A stretch of DNA of 64,000 bases. It comes from Shimazuella kribbensis DSM 45090. GTDB taxonomy: Bacteria; Bacillota; Bacilli; Thermoactinomycetales; Thermoactinomycetaceae. Both the position numbers and the translations under genes were made by a program. The stretch lies in the NCBI RefSeq assembly GCF_000428065.1, contig NZ_ATZF01000004.1, positions 138,113 to 202,112 of the forward strand. The letters are read 5' to 3'. Numbering within the stretch: position 1 is the stretch's first letter; each line of letters begins with the position of its first letter. Shown here piece by piece: positions 42,956-52,800 of this stretch. Below the pieces are notes generated by a model. It made no database searches and was not told the origin of the DNA. It saw nothing but the letters and a program-made list of their open reading frames with translations.

Positions 42956-44938
42956 ATGGAACAACTTTTTCAGATGGTATCTGAGTTTGAGCCAAATGGT
43001 GATCAGCCAAAGGCAATTGAAGCATTAACAAATGGTATTCAAACAGGAAAGAAACATCAAACATTGCTAGGAGCAACAGGTACTGGTAAAACGTTTACCA
43101 TTGCTTCCACAATAGCAAAAGTAAATAAACCAACACTCGTAATTGCCCATAATAAGACATTGGCAGCTCAGTTGTGTGGGGAACTAAAAGAGTTTTTTCC
43201 TAATAATGCGGTGGAGTATTTTGTGAGTTACTATGATTACTACCAACCTGAGGCTTATATTCCTCAGTCTGATACCTTTATTGAAAAGGACTCCTCTATT
43301 AATGATGAGATTGATAAATTGCGACACTCAGCGACTAGTGCTTTGATTGAACGGAAAGATGTCATCATCGTCGCGAGTGTCTCTTGTATTTATGGCTTGG
43401 GTTCTCCGATTGAATATCGGGATTTGGTATTGTCTCTTCGTGTAGGAATGGAAAAAGAACGCAATGAAGTACTGCGTAAATTGGTGGATATCCAATATAA
43501 CCGGAACGATATGAATTTTACTCGTGGTACTTTCCGAGTTCGAGGCGATGTCATCGAGATTTTCCCTATTTCAAGGAGTGAACAAGCTGTACGGGTGGAG
43601 TTCTTTGGTGATGAGATCGAGCGAATTCGCGAGATTGATGTATTGACAGGAGAGATTATTGGAGAACGAGAACATGTCGCTATTTTTCCGGCCTCTCACT
43701 ATGTTACTCGTGGCACGGTTATGGAGAGAGCGTTGAAAGATATCGAAGCCGAATTGCAAGAGCAGTTAGCTTTCTTTAAAAGTGAAGGAAAACTTTTAGA
43801 GGCACAGCGATTGGAACAACGTACACAGTATGACATGGAGATGATGCGCGAGATAGGATTTTGTTCCGGAATCGAAAACTATTCTCGACATTTAATTGGC
43901 ATGGAGGCAGGACAGCCTCCTTATACACTGATTGATTACTTCCCTGACGATTTCTTAATGGTAGTCGATGAGTCACATGTGTCTATCCCGCAAATTGGCG
44001 CCATGTTTAATGGGGACCAAGCTCGGAAAAACATGTTGGTAGAGCATGGATTTCGTTTGCCTTCTGCTCGAGATAATCGACCATTGAAATTCGACGAGTT
44101 TGAGGGAAAGATCAATCAAATTGTGTTTGTTTCTGCTACTCCAGGACCTTATGAATTGGAGATAACACCAGAGATGGTAGAACAGATCATTAGGCCAACT
44201 GGATTACTTGATCCAGTGATTCATATTCAACCGATCAAAGGCCAAATCGATCATCTTATTGGAGAGATCCATAAGCGAGTAGAACGTGACGAGCGTGTAT
44301 TGGTTACAACATTGACCAAGAAAATGTCGGAAGACTTGACGGATTACTTCAAAGAAATCGGTATACGAGTACGTTATTTACATGCAGATATTAAAACGAT
44401 CGAACGGATGGAAATCTTACGAGATCTTCGTCTGGGTGAATTTGATGTGCTGGTGGGCATCAATTTATTAAGGGAAGGACTGGATCTTCCAGAAGTATCC
44501 CTTGTTGCTATTCTCGATGCAGATAAAGAAGGTTTCTTGCGAGCCGAGCGTTCTTTAATTCAGACGATTGGACGAGCAGCCCGTAATTCCAATGGGGAAG
44601 TTATCATGTATGCGGATAAAATCACGAATTCCATGCAAAGAGCAATAGAAGAGACCGAACGTCGTAGATCGATTCAAATTGCCCATAATGAAAAACATGG
44701 CATCACTCCGATGACGATTCAAAAGAAAATTCGTCAAGTAATAGAAGCTACTACGAAAGTAGCAGAAGAAAAAGCGACATATGGTACAACAGGTAAGAAA
44801 ATGACGAAAAAAGAACGACAACTTCTCTTGCAGAGAATGGAAAAAGAGATGAAACAAGCAGCCAAAGATTTGCAATTTGAACGAGCTGCTGAATTGCGCG
44901 ATTTACTCATTGAGTTGCAAGCAGAAAGTGGGGGCTAA
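42956..44938 (+). CDS. uvrB: Excinuclease ABC subunit B
   Basis: 660 residues from ATG 42956. The DNA-strand-separating helicase of nucleotide excision repair. Walker [11 protein letters not shown], the beta-hairpin region [21 protein letters not shown] (Walker B) and the helicase motif QTIGRAARN are present, with a C-terminal UVR domain ([17 protein letters not shown]) for UvrC contact. It forms an operon with uvrA. Confidence 0.97.
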   Translation: MEQLFQMVSEFEPNGDQPKAIEALTNGIQTGKKHQTLLGATGTGKTFTIASTIAKVNKPTLVIAHNKTLAAQLCGELKEFFPNNAVEYFVSYYDYYQPEAYIPQSDTFIEKDSSINDEIDKLRHSATSALIERKDVIIVASVSCIYGLGSPIEYRDLVLSLRVGMEKERNEVLRKLVDIQYNRNDMNFTRGTFRVRGDVIEIFPISRSEQAVRVEFFGDEIERIREIDVLTGEIIGEREHVAIFPASHYVTRGTVMERALKDIEAELQEQLAFFKSEGKLLEAQRLEQRTQYDMEMMREIGFCSGIENYSRHLIGMEAGQPPYTLIDYFPDDFLMVVDESHVSIPQIGAMFNGDQARKNMLVEHGFRLPSARDNRPLKFDEFEGKINQIVFVSATPGPYELEITPEMVEQIIRPTGLLDPVIHIQPIKGQIDHLIGEIHKRVERDERVLVTTLTKKMSEDLTDYFKEIGIRVRYLHADIKTIERMEILRDLRLGEFDVLVGINLLREGLDLPEVSLVAILDADKEGFLRAERSLIQTIGRAARNSNGEVIMYADKITNSMQRAIEETERRRSIQIAHNEKHGITPMTIQKKIRQVIEATTKVAEEKATYGTTGKKMTKKERQLLLQRMEKEMKQAAKDLQFERAAELRDLLIELQAESGG

Positions 44939-44941
44939 GGC

Positions 44942-47803
44942 TTGGCGATTGAAAATATTGAGATACGTGGAGCTCGTGTCCACAATCTAAAAAATATAGA
45001 TGTGACGATCCCTCGAGATAAGTTGGTTGTTATCACTGGTCTTAGTGGTTCCGGTAAATCTTCTCTTGCATTTGATACCATTTATGCGGAAGGGCAGAGG
45101 CGATATGTAGAATCGCTCTCTGCCTATGCAAGGCAGTTTTTGGGACAGATGGATAAACCAGATGTGGATAGTATCGAGGGCTTGTCTCCTGCTATTTCTA
45201 TCGATCAAAAAACAACCAGCCGTAATCCTCGGTCTACCGTTGGGACTGTCACAGAAATCTATGATTATATCCGGTTGTTATTTGCTCGCGTTGGTCATGC
45301 GTTTTGTCCTCGACATGGAACAGAGATCACCTCCCAAACGACACCACAAATGGTGGATCATATTCTCGCATTACCTGAGAAAACAAGAATTCAAATTCTT
45401 GCACCTATCATCAAAGGCAAAAAAGGCGAGCATGAAAAGATTTTGGCTGACATTAAAAAACAAGGTTTTGTTCGCGTCCGTATTGATGGTGAGATTCAAG
45501 AACTCAGTGAAGTAGAAAAGCTAGAAAAGAATAAAAAACATTCGATTGAAGTTATCGTCGATCGTGTGGTCATCAAAGATGGGATTACTTCACGATTGAC
45601 AGATTCTGTAGAAATGGCTTTACGATTGTCAGAAGGGGAAGTTTTAATTGATGTGATTGATGGGGAAGAAATGTTGTTTAGTCAAAATCTCGCTTGTGCC
45701 GAGTGTGGATACAGCATCCCGGAACTCACCCCTCGTATGTTCTCTTTCAATAGTCCATTTGGTGCTTGTCCAACATGTGATGGGCTAGGGAATCGAATGG
45801 AAATTGATCCAAATCTGGTGATTGCAAATCCGAAATTGTCGATCAGCAAAGGGGCTATTGAGCCTTGGGCTAGCTCTACTAGTAACTACTATAGTCAATT
45901 GCTCGATTCTGTTTGCAAACACTTTGGGATCAGCCAAACAAAAGCGTTTGAAAAATTACCAGAAGATCAACAGCAACTCATTTTGTATGGATCTAAAGAG
46001 CGATTCCGGTTTCAATATACAAATGATATGGGATTTTCACGTGATACACATACCACTTTTGAGGGCGTAGTGAACAATTTAGCTCGACGCCATCGAGAAA
46101 CCGCGTCAGATATGGTTCGAGAACAATTGGAAGGGTATATGAGTACCAAATCTTGCCCTGCTTGTAAGGGTGCACGTGTGAAGGAAGAAATGCTTCATGT
46201 CAAAGTAGGTAATGAAAACATTGATTACGTTACAAGACTGACAATCGCAGAAGCACTTTCTTTTTTTGAATCTCTCGATCTTACTGAGAAAGAAAGACAG
46301 ATTGCTCGATTGGTTTTAAAAGAAATCGAGAGTAGGCTCGGTTTTCTTTCCAATGTCGGATTGGACTATTTAACACTGAGTCGTTCGGCTGGAACATTAT
46401 CTGGTGGAGAGGCACAACGAATTCGTCTTGCTACCCAAATCGGATCGAGTTTGATGGGGGTTCTCTATATTTTGGATGAACCGAGTATTGGACTTCATCA
46501 ACGCGATAATAGTCGGTTGATCACCACTTTGGAACAGATGCGAAACATTGGAAATACCTTGATCGTGGTAGAACACGATGAAGATACGATGATGGCTGCC
46601 GATTATATTTTGGACATCGGGCCAGGTGCAGGTGTACATGGTGGAGAGGTTATAGCCGCTGGGACACCGAAAGAGATCATGGAAAATGAAAGTTCCTTGA
46701 CCGGGAATTATTTGAGTGGACGTCAATACATTGCTTTGCCGGAGAAAAGACGAGAAGCGAGCGATAAGTGGATCAAAGTTGTAGGCGCATCTGAAAATAA
46801 TTTACGTGATGTCTCTACATCATTTCCGATTGGTTTGCTCACCTGCATTACAGGGGTTTCCGGTTCGGGTAAAAGTACCTTGGTTAACGAAATATTATTG
46901 AAATCATTATCCAAGCAACTGAATCGGGCAAAAGCAGTTCCGGGTCTTCATAAAAAGATTGAAGGAATCGAGCATTTGGATAAAGTAATCAGTATCGATC
47001 AATCCCCAATTGGCCGTACTCCTCGGAGTAATCCTGCTACTTATACAGGAGTGTTTGATGATATTCGAGATGTTTTTGCCTCTACAACAGAAGCGAAAGT
47101 ACGTGGATATCTCAAGGGTAGATTTAGCTTTAATGTAAAAGGCGGACGATGTGAAGCGTGTCGTGGGGATGGCATTATTAAAATCGAAATGCACTTTTTA
47201 CCAGATGTATATGTACCATGTGAAGAATGTAAAGGGAAGCGGTACAATCGTGACACACTGGAGATAAAATACAAAGGAAAGAACGTTTCCGATGTGCTAA
47301 ATATGACCGTTGAGGATGCGGTCGAATTTTTTGCCAATATCCCTAAGATCAAAAGGAAACTGCAAACCCTCTTGGATGTTGGATTAGGCTATGTACAGTT
47401 AGGACAGCCGGCAACGACCTTATCTGGTGGAGAAGCCCAAAGAGTAAAGCTTGCATCGGAGTTACACAAACGAAGTACAGGTCGTACTTGCTATGTATTA
47501 GATGAACCAACAACAGGATTACATGTTCACGATATTGCTCGTTTGCTAACGGTACTCCAACGCCTAGCAGACAATGGTGAAACCGTATTGGTCATCGAAC
47601 ATAACCTCGATGTAATCAAAACCGCCGATTATATTGTAGATTTGGGTCCTGAAGGTGGGAAAGGCGGAGGTACCATCGTAGCGACTGGTACACCGGAGGA
47701 AGTGGCCAAGAAAAAAGGCTCATATACAGGTGAATATTTGGCTCCTATTTTAAAACGGGATCAAAAACGATTGAAACAAGAGATAATGGTAGCAAGTACT
47801 TGA
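44942..47803 (+). CDS. uvrA: Excinuclease ABC subunit A
   Basis: A TTG start three bases after the uvrB stop. 953 residues, typical of the damage-sensing dimer. Two ABC ATPase modules are seen: [14 protein letters not shown] with [14 protein letters not shown], and [13 protein letters not shown] with [13 protein letters not shown]. The zinc-binding [11 protein letters not shown]...CPTC and CEACRGDG...CEEC motifs are intact. Confidence 0.97.
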   Translation: MAIENIEIRGARVHNLKNIDVTIPRDKLVVITGLSGSGKSSLAFDTIYAEGQRRYVESLSAYARQFLGQMDKPDVDSIEGLSPAISIDQKTTSRNPRSTVGTVTEIYDYIRLLFARVGHAFCPRHGTEITSQTTPQMVDHILALPEKTRIQILAPIIKGKKGEHEKILADIKKQGFVRVRIDGEIQELSEVEKLEKNKKHSIEVIVDRVVIKDGITSRLTDSVEMALRLSEGEVLIDVIDGEEMLFSQNLACAECGYSIPELTPRMFSFNSPFGACPTCDGLGNRMEIDPNLVIANPKLSISKGAIEPWASSTSNYYSQLLDSVCKHFGISQTKAFEKLPEDQQQLILYGSKERFRFQYTNDMGFSRDTHTTFEGVVNNLARRHRETASDMVREQLEGYMSTKSCPACKGARVKEEMLHVKVGNENIDYVTRLTIAEALSFFESLDLTEKERQIARLVLKEIESRLGFLSNVGLDYLTLSRSAGTLSGGEAQRIRLATQIGSSLMGVLYILDEPSIGLHQRDNSRLITTLEQMRNIGNTLIVVEHDEDTMMAADYILDIGPGAGVHGGEVIAAGTPKEIMENESSLTGNYLSGRQYIALPEKRREASDKWIKVVGASENNLRDVSTSFPIGLLTCITGVSGSGKSTLVNEILLKSLSKQLNRAKAVPGLHKKIEGIEHLDKVISIDQSPIGRTPRSNPATYTGVFDDIRDVFASTTEAKVRGYLKGRFSFNVKGGRCEACRGDGIIKIEMHFLPDVYVPCEECKGKRYNRDTLEIKYKGKNVSDVLNMTVEDAVEFFANIPKIKRKLQTLLDVGLGYVQLGQPATTLSGGEAQRVKLASELHKRSTGRTCYVLDEPTTGLHVHDIARLLTVLQRLADNGETVLVIEHNLDVIKTADYIVDLGPEGGKGGGTIVATGTPEEVAKKKGSYTGEYLAPILKRDQKRLKQEIMVAST

Positions 47804-47808
47804 TCTTT

Positions 47809-47840
47809 GGACCATGGCGATGGCTATGGTTCTTTTTTTT
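47809..47840 (+). terminator. uvrBA terminator
   Basis: GGACCAT and ATGGTTC pair and are followed by eight T residues. Confidence 0.9.
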
Positions 47841-47905
47841 ACTCTTGTTCTCGCTTGAGGCATACGAAAAACATCGATATACTTTTATAGAGAGGAGGCA
47901 ATTAT

Positions 47906-48229
47906 ATGCGTTGGATTATTGGCATTATCGTTAATGCGGTTATCGTCTTTCTCATTGCTACCTATTTACCAGGTGTGCATGTAGATGATTGGACGACTGC
48001 ATTATGGATCGCTATCCTGTTAGCGATCATTAATATCCTCATTTGGCCGATCAAATGGCTTTTATCTTTGGTTACCCTCGGTCTGTTTGGTTTGATCATT
48101 AACATAGCTCTATTCTGGGGCCTAAGTTTATTTGTAGATGGATTTGATATCGATGGCTTTGTACCGGCTGTTCTTGGAGGTTTAATATTGACAGTGGGTT
48201 CATCGATTGCAAGAGGTTTCACGAAATGA
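47906..48229 (+). CDS. yvlD: Phage-holin-family-4 membrane protein (YvlD-like)
   Basis: 107 residues with four membrane helices and the family motifs INILIWPIKWLL and TLGLFGLIINIALFWG, ending PAVLGGLILTVGSSIARGF. YvlD proteins are common near uvrA in Bacillales; relatives are part of envelope-stress operons, but the function is not firmly known. GAGAGGAGG precedes the ATG. A truncated second copy lies at 50569. Confidence 0.9.
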   Translation: MRWIIGIIVNAVIVFLIATYLPGVHVDDWTTALWIAILLAIINILIWPIKWLLSLVTLGLFGLIINIALFWGLSLFVDGFDIDGFVPAVLGGLILTVGSSIARGFTK

Positions 48230-48235
48230 TGTACA

Positions 48236-48270
48236 ACACACTTCCTAATGATAAAGGGAGTGTGTTTTTT
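48236..48270 (+). terminator. yvlD terminator
   Basis: ACACACTTCCT pairs with AGGGAGTGTGT (one G-U) and is followed by seven T residues. Confidence 0.9.
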
Positions 48271-48325
48271 TGAGATAAAGGGAATCCTCCCTCTTTGTCT
48301 GCAAGATCCGCTTTCTATACTAACA

Positions 48326-48368
48326 AAGCGACCTTTGATGGCCGAAAGGCTGGAGGTCGCTTTTATTT
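48326..48368 (+). terminator. Second, orphan terminator
   Basis: AAGCGACCT and AGGTCGCTT form a perfect 9-base stem around a CCGAAAGG-type inner loop, followed by TTATTTT. No gene of its own is seen between it and the yvlD terminator, so it may mark a lost gene. Confidence 0.7.
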
Positions 48369-48450
48369 TGCTTCATTTAAGAGAATATCTTTAGTTGCCA
48401 TCAGTTGACGGCTTTTTCTTTGTAATCAAACCGCATCATGATAATCATCT

Positions 48451-49371
48451 CTACAAGTCGTTCGTCGTGCAGTTGCTGGTTTTGTCCTTATTAGATAAAT
48501 ATTGATGAAGTGTTTTGATAAATGTTTTTAACGCCATCGTCTTATATGTATTATTGGTGATGATTGAAAAATAACGTTTAAAAGGTAATCCTTTTACTTT
48601 TACTAACTTCAAATAATGATGGCATAATTCTTTTTCAATTGCCCAGTGGGATAGAAGAGAAATACCGAGTCCAGCTTGGACAGATTCTTTTATGAGTTGG
48701 GTACTGCCAAACTCCATCCATTTTTCGGGTCTCATTTGGGTTATGTGAAAAAAATTATCTATAGCATCTCTTGTACCAGATCCTTTTTCTCTTACGATCC
48801 ATGTTTCTTCTTCTAGTTCAGAAATAGTTATTTCGCTTTTCTTTTTGATAAGGTGATGATCAGGAGAAGCTACAATAAACATACTATCTTCTGCTATGGT
48901 TTCAGTAGCTAATCTACTTCCTTTAAAAGGCCCCTCGATAATTCCGATATCCAATTGATGATTTGTGACAAGGTCCATGATTTCTTTCGAATTATTAATG
49001 GTGATAGATGGATTTATGGCTGGATAAATCTTCTGCAATCTCGCAATAATATGTGGCAAAATATACTCCCCAAAAGTATAGCTAGCACCAATCGAAATAG
49101 GACCGCTTGCCTTATTTGTTTGATCGTCAACGAGACATTGCATTTGTGTGTAAAGACCTAATATTTCTTTAGCATAATGAAATACAATTTCACCTGCCTT
49201 ATTTAATCGAACATATTTATTTGTTCGATCTAGTAATTTCGTTCCTATTGAATTTTCTAATGAACGAATATATTGACTTACTGCAGGTTGTGTCAAATTC
49301 AGTTCTTCAGCGGCTCTTGAAAAACTTTTATGTTTAACAACCATAACAAAAACTTGTAAATGGTAATCCAT
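48451..49371 (-). CDS. LysR-type transcriptional regulator
   Basis: 306 residues with an N-terminal winged helix-turn-helix (SFSRAAEELNLTQPAVSQYIRSLE) and a C-terminal substrate-binding domain (ISIGASYTFGEYILP...GIIEGP...VREKGSGTRD). It is divergent from a YeiH-type transporter gene with a LysR-style palindrome between them, so it probably controls that gene and itself. CysL-like regulators that sense sulfur metabolites share this look, but the inducer is unknown. Confidence 0.92.
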   Translation of the reverse strand: MDYHLQVFVMVVKHKSFSRAAEELNLTQPAVSQYIRSLENSIGTKLLDRTNKYVRLNKAGEIVFHYAKEILGLYTQMQCLVDDQTNKASGPISIGASYTFGEYILPHIIARLQKIYPAINPSITINNSKEIMDLVTNHQLDIGIIEGPFKGSRLATETIAEDSMFIVASPDHHLIKKKSEITISELEEETWIVREKGSGTRDAIDNFFHITQMRPEKWMEFGSTQLIKESVQAGLGISLLSHWAIEKELCHHYLKLVKVKGLPFKRYFSIITNNTYKTMALKTFIKTLHQYLSNKDKTSNCTTNDL

Positions 49372-49447
49372 CTGAAACCTTCCCTACTGTTTATTTCATA
49401 TATGTATTCGAATTTACTTATCATCATCATTATTATTTATTATTTTC

Positions 49448-49464
49448 CTTATGCATGAAATAAG
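49448..49464. promoter_or_regulatory. LysR-type operator in the divergent promoter region
   Basis: CTTATGCATGAAATAAG contains CTTAT-N7-ATAAG, a T-N11-A dyad of the LysR class, about 40 bases before the transporter gene. Confidence 0.65.
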
Positions 49465-49501
49465 AATAACATTATTGTAAAAAAAGAATAGAGGAAATCA
49501 C

Positions 49502-50548
49502 ATGGGAAATCAACGTGCATCTACAGAGATTATCTCATCAAAGAAAAAACATTTTCCTAAATCTACTGTAGGCTTATGGTTATGCGGTATTGCCTTTACA
49601 TGGGTAATTGCTGCAATAGGTTTTGCACTATCTAGGATTCCAGGATTAGATCGATTAGGTTCTTTAGCTTGTGCCATCATCATTGCAGTTATATATCGTC
49701 AACTTTTTGGTTATCCAGAAACCATTCGAAGTGGTATCCAGTTTTCAGCCAAATTTTTTTTACGGATTGCTATTGTGTTATTTGGTTTGAAATTAAATAT
49801 AGCTATCATTTTGGATCAAGGACTGGGTCTTCTAGTGCGAGATGCTGGTGTAATTATTTTCGCTGTCCTTGTGACGGTATGGTTAGGAAAAAGATTAAAA
49901 GCTGATCCAGCCATATCATTACTTCTGGGAGTTGGCACAGGAATATGCGGAGCAGCCGCAATAGCAGCTATATCACCTATTATTCAAGCAAAAGAGGAAG
50001 ACACTGCCGTCAGTGCAGGAATTATCGCCCTGGTTGGAACTATTTTTTCAATAACATATACCATTTTGCTGCCTTATCTTCCTATAACTGCCCTTCATTA
50101 TGGAATATGGAGCGGAATCAGTCTCCATGAAATAGCCCATGTAGCATTAGCAGGAGCTCCGGCAGGCCCAAATGCTTTAGCTATGGCATTGTTAGCAAAA
50201 TTAGGGCGTGTTCTTTTACTTGTACCATTATGTTTCTTCCTCATGTATGAAAGGAATAGGAAGAAAGCTAGAAATCCTGACCAAACAAAATTAGAATTCC
50301 CTTGGTTTTTAATTGGTTTTATTTTTATGAGTTTGTTTGGTAGCTATGTTCTTGGGAAATCTATTCCTATTTCACCTAGTATATTAAATAGTATTTCCAC
50401 ATTCACATCATTTATCTTGACATCTGCAATGGTTGGTCTAGGGTTAAATGTTAGTTTCTATGCTATACGAACGAAAGCATTGCGACCCTTTATTGCAATG
50501 TGTATTACATCTGTGATTCTTTCTGTTATGACGTTTTTTATTGCTTAA
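49502..50548 (+). CDS. YeiH family putative sulfate/sulfonate exporter
   Basis: 348 residues with about ten membrane helices. Family motifs include FFLRIAIVLFGLKLN, GTGICGAAAIAAISPII, HEIAHVALAGA and AMVGLGLNVSFYAI. YeiH/UPF0324 proteins are annotated as sulfate exporters, and the link to a divergent LysR regulator is common. AGAGGAAATC lies ahead of the ATG. Substrate is inferred from family only. Confidence 0.9.
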   Translation: MGNQRASTEIISSKKKHFPKSTVGLWLCGIAFTWVIAAIGFALSRIPGLDRLGSLACAIIIAVIYRQLFGYPETIRSGIQFSAKFFLRIAIVLFGLKLNIAIILDQGLGLLVRDAGVIIFAVLVTVWLGKRLKADPAISLLLGVGTGICGAAAIAAISPIIQAKEEDTAVSAGIIALVGTIFSITYTILLPYLPITALHYGIWSGISLHEIAHVALAGAPAGPNALAMALLAKLGRVLLLVPLCFFLMYERNRKKARNPDQTKLEFPWFLIGFIFMSLFGSYVLGKSIPISPSILNSISTFTSFILTSAMVGLGLNVSFYAIRTKALRPFIAMCITSVILSVMTFFIA

Positions 50549-50568
50549 TATAGATGACTCTGTACCAT

Positions 50569-50631
50569 GCTGTTCTTGGTGGTTTGATTTTAACTGTGGG
50601 TTCTTCGATTGCAAGAGGTTTCACGAAGTAA
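50569..50631 (+). pseudogene. 3' fragment of a second yvlD gene
   Basis: Twenty codons and a stop encode the same residues as the yvlD end (AVLGGLILTVGSSIARGFTK), but the DNA differs at several synonymous sites. This was therefore a separate, older paralogue, not a recent copy. The front three quarters is missing, replaced by the end of the YeiH gene, which is intact 20 bases upstream. It retains its own terminator. Confidence 0.85.
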
Positions 50632-50651
50632 TGTATATTTGTAAATGTTGC

Positions 50652-50683
50652 AAGCACTTCCTCTCCCGAGGGAGTGCTTTTTG
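50652..50683 (+). terminator. Terminator after the YeiH gene and yvlD remnant
   Basis: AAGCACTTCC and GGAGTGCTT pair (loop TCTCCCGAG region) and are followed by TTTT. Confidence 0.85.
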
Positions 50684-50713
50684 GTTAAAGGAATTCTTAT
50701 CTATTTTGGACAA

Positions 50714-50776
50714 ACTTTATGATTCTTTAACTTTTCTTATAAAATAGTTTAATTTTAGCTTTTATGATTAATATCA
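50714..50776 (+). repeat. 63-base direct repeat, copy 1
   Basis: ACTTTATGATTCTTTAAC... to ...TTTATGATTAATATCA. It matches 51525-51587 with four mismatches and lies in the leader of the YjgB-like gene. Confidence 0.85.
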
Positions 50777-50810
50777 TAAAGTAAATTTTATAGTGGAAAG
50801 TAGTGAACAA

Positions 50811-51380
50811 ATGAAAATGAAGAAAACAGTAAAAGGTTTAATGATAGGCACATTAGCAGTTGGTACAGTACTTGGAGGACTTCTTATTTCAAAAAACTTC
50901 AGCTCTGCAAGCGATACTCCCACAATTCAAGTTCCTGTGAAACAAAACCATGAAAATCACGAACAACTGTTAAAACAAACACTGGATCTTGCAAAAGAAG
51001 GCAAAGTCATAACCAGTGAGGAATTTGGACGTTATTCTTCAAAAAAATCTATCATAGCCAAGTGGGGAGAACCTGATAAAGATAGTAAAAATGGAATTTT
51101 AAAGTATAGTAAACATGCTACTCAATTTTATATTGGTGATTCGAATAACTATAAGAAATCTGTTTATCTGTTAGAAACAACAGATAAAAGCTATGCTTCT
51201 GTAACTTACGATGAGGTGAAAAGATCAAAAGCACTCGGTAAAGGGGGAGAATACAAAGATAGAAATACAGCCTATATAATCTATGCGGTTGGTGAAAATG
51301 ATCTTAGATTCATCTTCTCCGTTGATAAAAAAGGTAAAATTAGCAATTTGAAATATGTAGAAGTAAATGGTCCATTTTAA
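50811..51380 (+). CDS. YjgB/DUF4309-family exported protein
   Basis: From ATG 50811 the product has about 189 residues: a membrane anchor or signal (GLMIGTLAVGTVLGGLLI) followed by a DUF4309-like domain (AKEGKVITSEEFG, SIIAKWGEPDKDS, VTYDEVKRSKALGKGGEY). YjgB-type proteins are exported or cell-envelope proteins of unknown role. The RBS is weak. Direct repeats flank the gene. Confidence 0.8.
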   Translation: MKMKKTVKGLMIGTLAVGTVLGGLLISKNFSSASDTPTIQVPVKQNHENHEQLLKQTLDLAKEGKVITSEEFGRYSSKKSIIAKWGEPDKDSKNGILKYSKHATQFYIGDSNNYKKSVYLLETTDKSYASVTYDEVKRSKALGKGGEYKDRNTAYIIYAVGENDLRFIFSVDKKGKISNLKYVEVNGPF

Positions 51381-51430
51381 TCCATTTTAGATAAGCGGCA
51401 CGATAGATAGAATAAATATAAGGGTAAATA

Positions 51431-51474
51431 AACAACTGACTCCTTAACGTGTTTTAGGGAGTCAGTTGTTTATT
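51431..51474 (+). terminator. YjgB-gene terminator
   Basis: AACAACTGACTCC and GGGAGTCAGTTGTT form a 13-base stem followed by TATTG; the T-run is short. Confidence 0.85.
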
Positions 51475-51524
51475 GTTCGGAATGGTTTGACATTTTGTTG
51501 TTTAGTTTCATTTAAATCAGATGG

Positions 51525-51587
51525 ACTTTATGATTCTTTAACTTTTCTTATGAAGCAGTTTAAGTTTAGCTTTTATGATTAATATCA
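51525..51587 (+). repeat. 63-base direct repeat, copy 2
   Basis: Nearly the same as 50714-50776. What follows is not a second YjgB gene but short peptide frames, so a duplicated gene has been lost or replaced. Confidence 0.85.
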
Positions 51588-51721
51588 GAAATGCAACAAA
51601 ATTCACACGAAATGAATGACTTTTTAAAGGAGGGATAGTTGTTAGTTTTTTATTTCGTTAGTTTTGACCTGAAAAGCAATGTTATTTATATATAGCACTT
51701 ATCGAAAGAGGAGATCTAGTA

Positions 51722-51823
51722 ATGAAAAATATAATAGTTGTTATTTTAATATTTTTATCATTTTTGAGTATATTTGATTTTGTTATGTTTTCCTATGTTT
51801 CAGCAAAATCATCCATTTTTTGA
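51722..51823 (+). CDS. 33-aa secreted or membrane peptide
   Basis: A strong RBS (GAGGAG, 9 bases upstream) precedes an ATG opening 33 codons: MKNIIVVILIFLSFLSIFDF then a short tail ending VSAKSSIF. It looks like a signal peptide with a minimal mature part, or a single-helix membrane peptide. Another frame, TTG at 51639 behind AAAGGAGGG, gives 18 codons. Both follow the duplicated leader and precede a two-component system. A signalling or leader role is possible but unproven. Confidence 0.45.
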   Translation: MKNIIVVILIFLSFLSIFDFVMFSYVSAKSSIF

Positions 51824-52110
51824 TGTTCTTTAAATCCCTTTTCCTTTGATCTTAAAATACAAAAAATAATAGAACGAGAAAGAAACGAATGAAATTAGTT
51901 CTAAATAATGTGGTGGTCAATAAAAAAATTACAGCTAAATAAAGAGAAGCACTACGATATGATAGTACCAAGTCGCTAGCCAAACCAAGTGATTTCAGAA
52001 AAGCTTATACCGAATCTCCATTTGTTATCTCTGTTATCGAAACGAGTCAATCGAAACCTTACAAAAGATGTAAAAGAAATATCACCCAGAAGAAACGAGG
52101 ATATAAAACC

Positions 52111-52800
52111 ATGTCTAAAAATATATTGATTGTGGATGATGATAAGGAAATTGTAAATCTAATTGATATCTCCGTTAAAAACGAAGGCTTCACTACTTAT
52201 CTTGCTTCAAATGGAAAAGAAGCTTTACAGCTTATGAATTCTTACACTATCCATTTGATTATTTTGGATATTATGATGCCTGAAATGGATGGATTGGAAT
52301 TTTGCCAAAAAGTAAGGCTAGAATCATCTATTCCCATTTTAATGTTAAGTGCCAAAGTCGAGGATTGGGATAAAATTACTGGTTTGATGACTGGTGCTGA
52401 TGATTATATGACAAAACCATTTAACGCTTTGGAATTGATTGTGAGGGTGAAGGCTTTAATTCGAAGAACGTATTATCTAAATCAACAGGTATATGAAAAA
52501 AAAGAGATCATCCGTCTGGGTTCTCTTGAGATTAATAAATCAAAGTATATTGCTAGTTTTAACAATGTAAAAATGAAGTTAACCTCCAAAGAGTTTGAGA
52601 TTTTATTTTTATTAGCATCTCATAAAGGACAAATATTTAGCTCAGAAGATATCTTTCAAATGATTTGGAAAGAAAAATATTACGAAACCAATAATACCGT
52701 AATGGTTCACATAAGCAATTTACGAGAAAAACTAGAAAAAACAATGGGTTACAAATGCATTCATACCGTTTGGGGAGTGGGGTATAAAATTGAAGGATAA
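52111..52800 (+). CDS. OmpR-family response regulator
   Basis: 229 residues: receiver domain with the acidic pair VDDD, phosphorylatable Asp in LIILDIMMPEMDG, and Lys in MTKPF, then a winged-helix DNA-binding domain ending TVWGVGYKIEG. Resembles VanR-type regulators. The RBS region (AACGAGGATATAAAACC) is modest. The kinase gene starts inside its last codons. Confidence 0.94.
   Translation: MSKNILIVDDDKEIVNLIDISVKNEGFTTYLASNGKEALQLMNSYTIHLIILDIMMPEMDGLEFCQKVRLESSIPILMLSAKVEDWDKITGLMTGADDYMTKPFNALELIVRVKALIRRTYYLNQQVYEKKEIIRLGSLEINKSKYIASFNNVKMKLTSKEFEILFLLASHKGQIFSSEDIFQMIWKEKYYETNNTVMVHISNLREKLEKTMGYKCIHTVWGVGYKIEG

Noticed and set aside
47906-48229. Phage holin (lysis protein)
   Set aside because: The family name is misleading: YvlD-type proteins are chromosomal membrane proteins next to uvrA, with no phage genes around.
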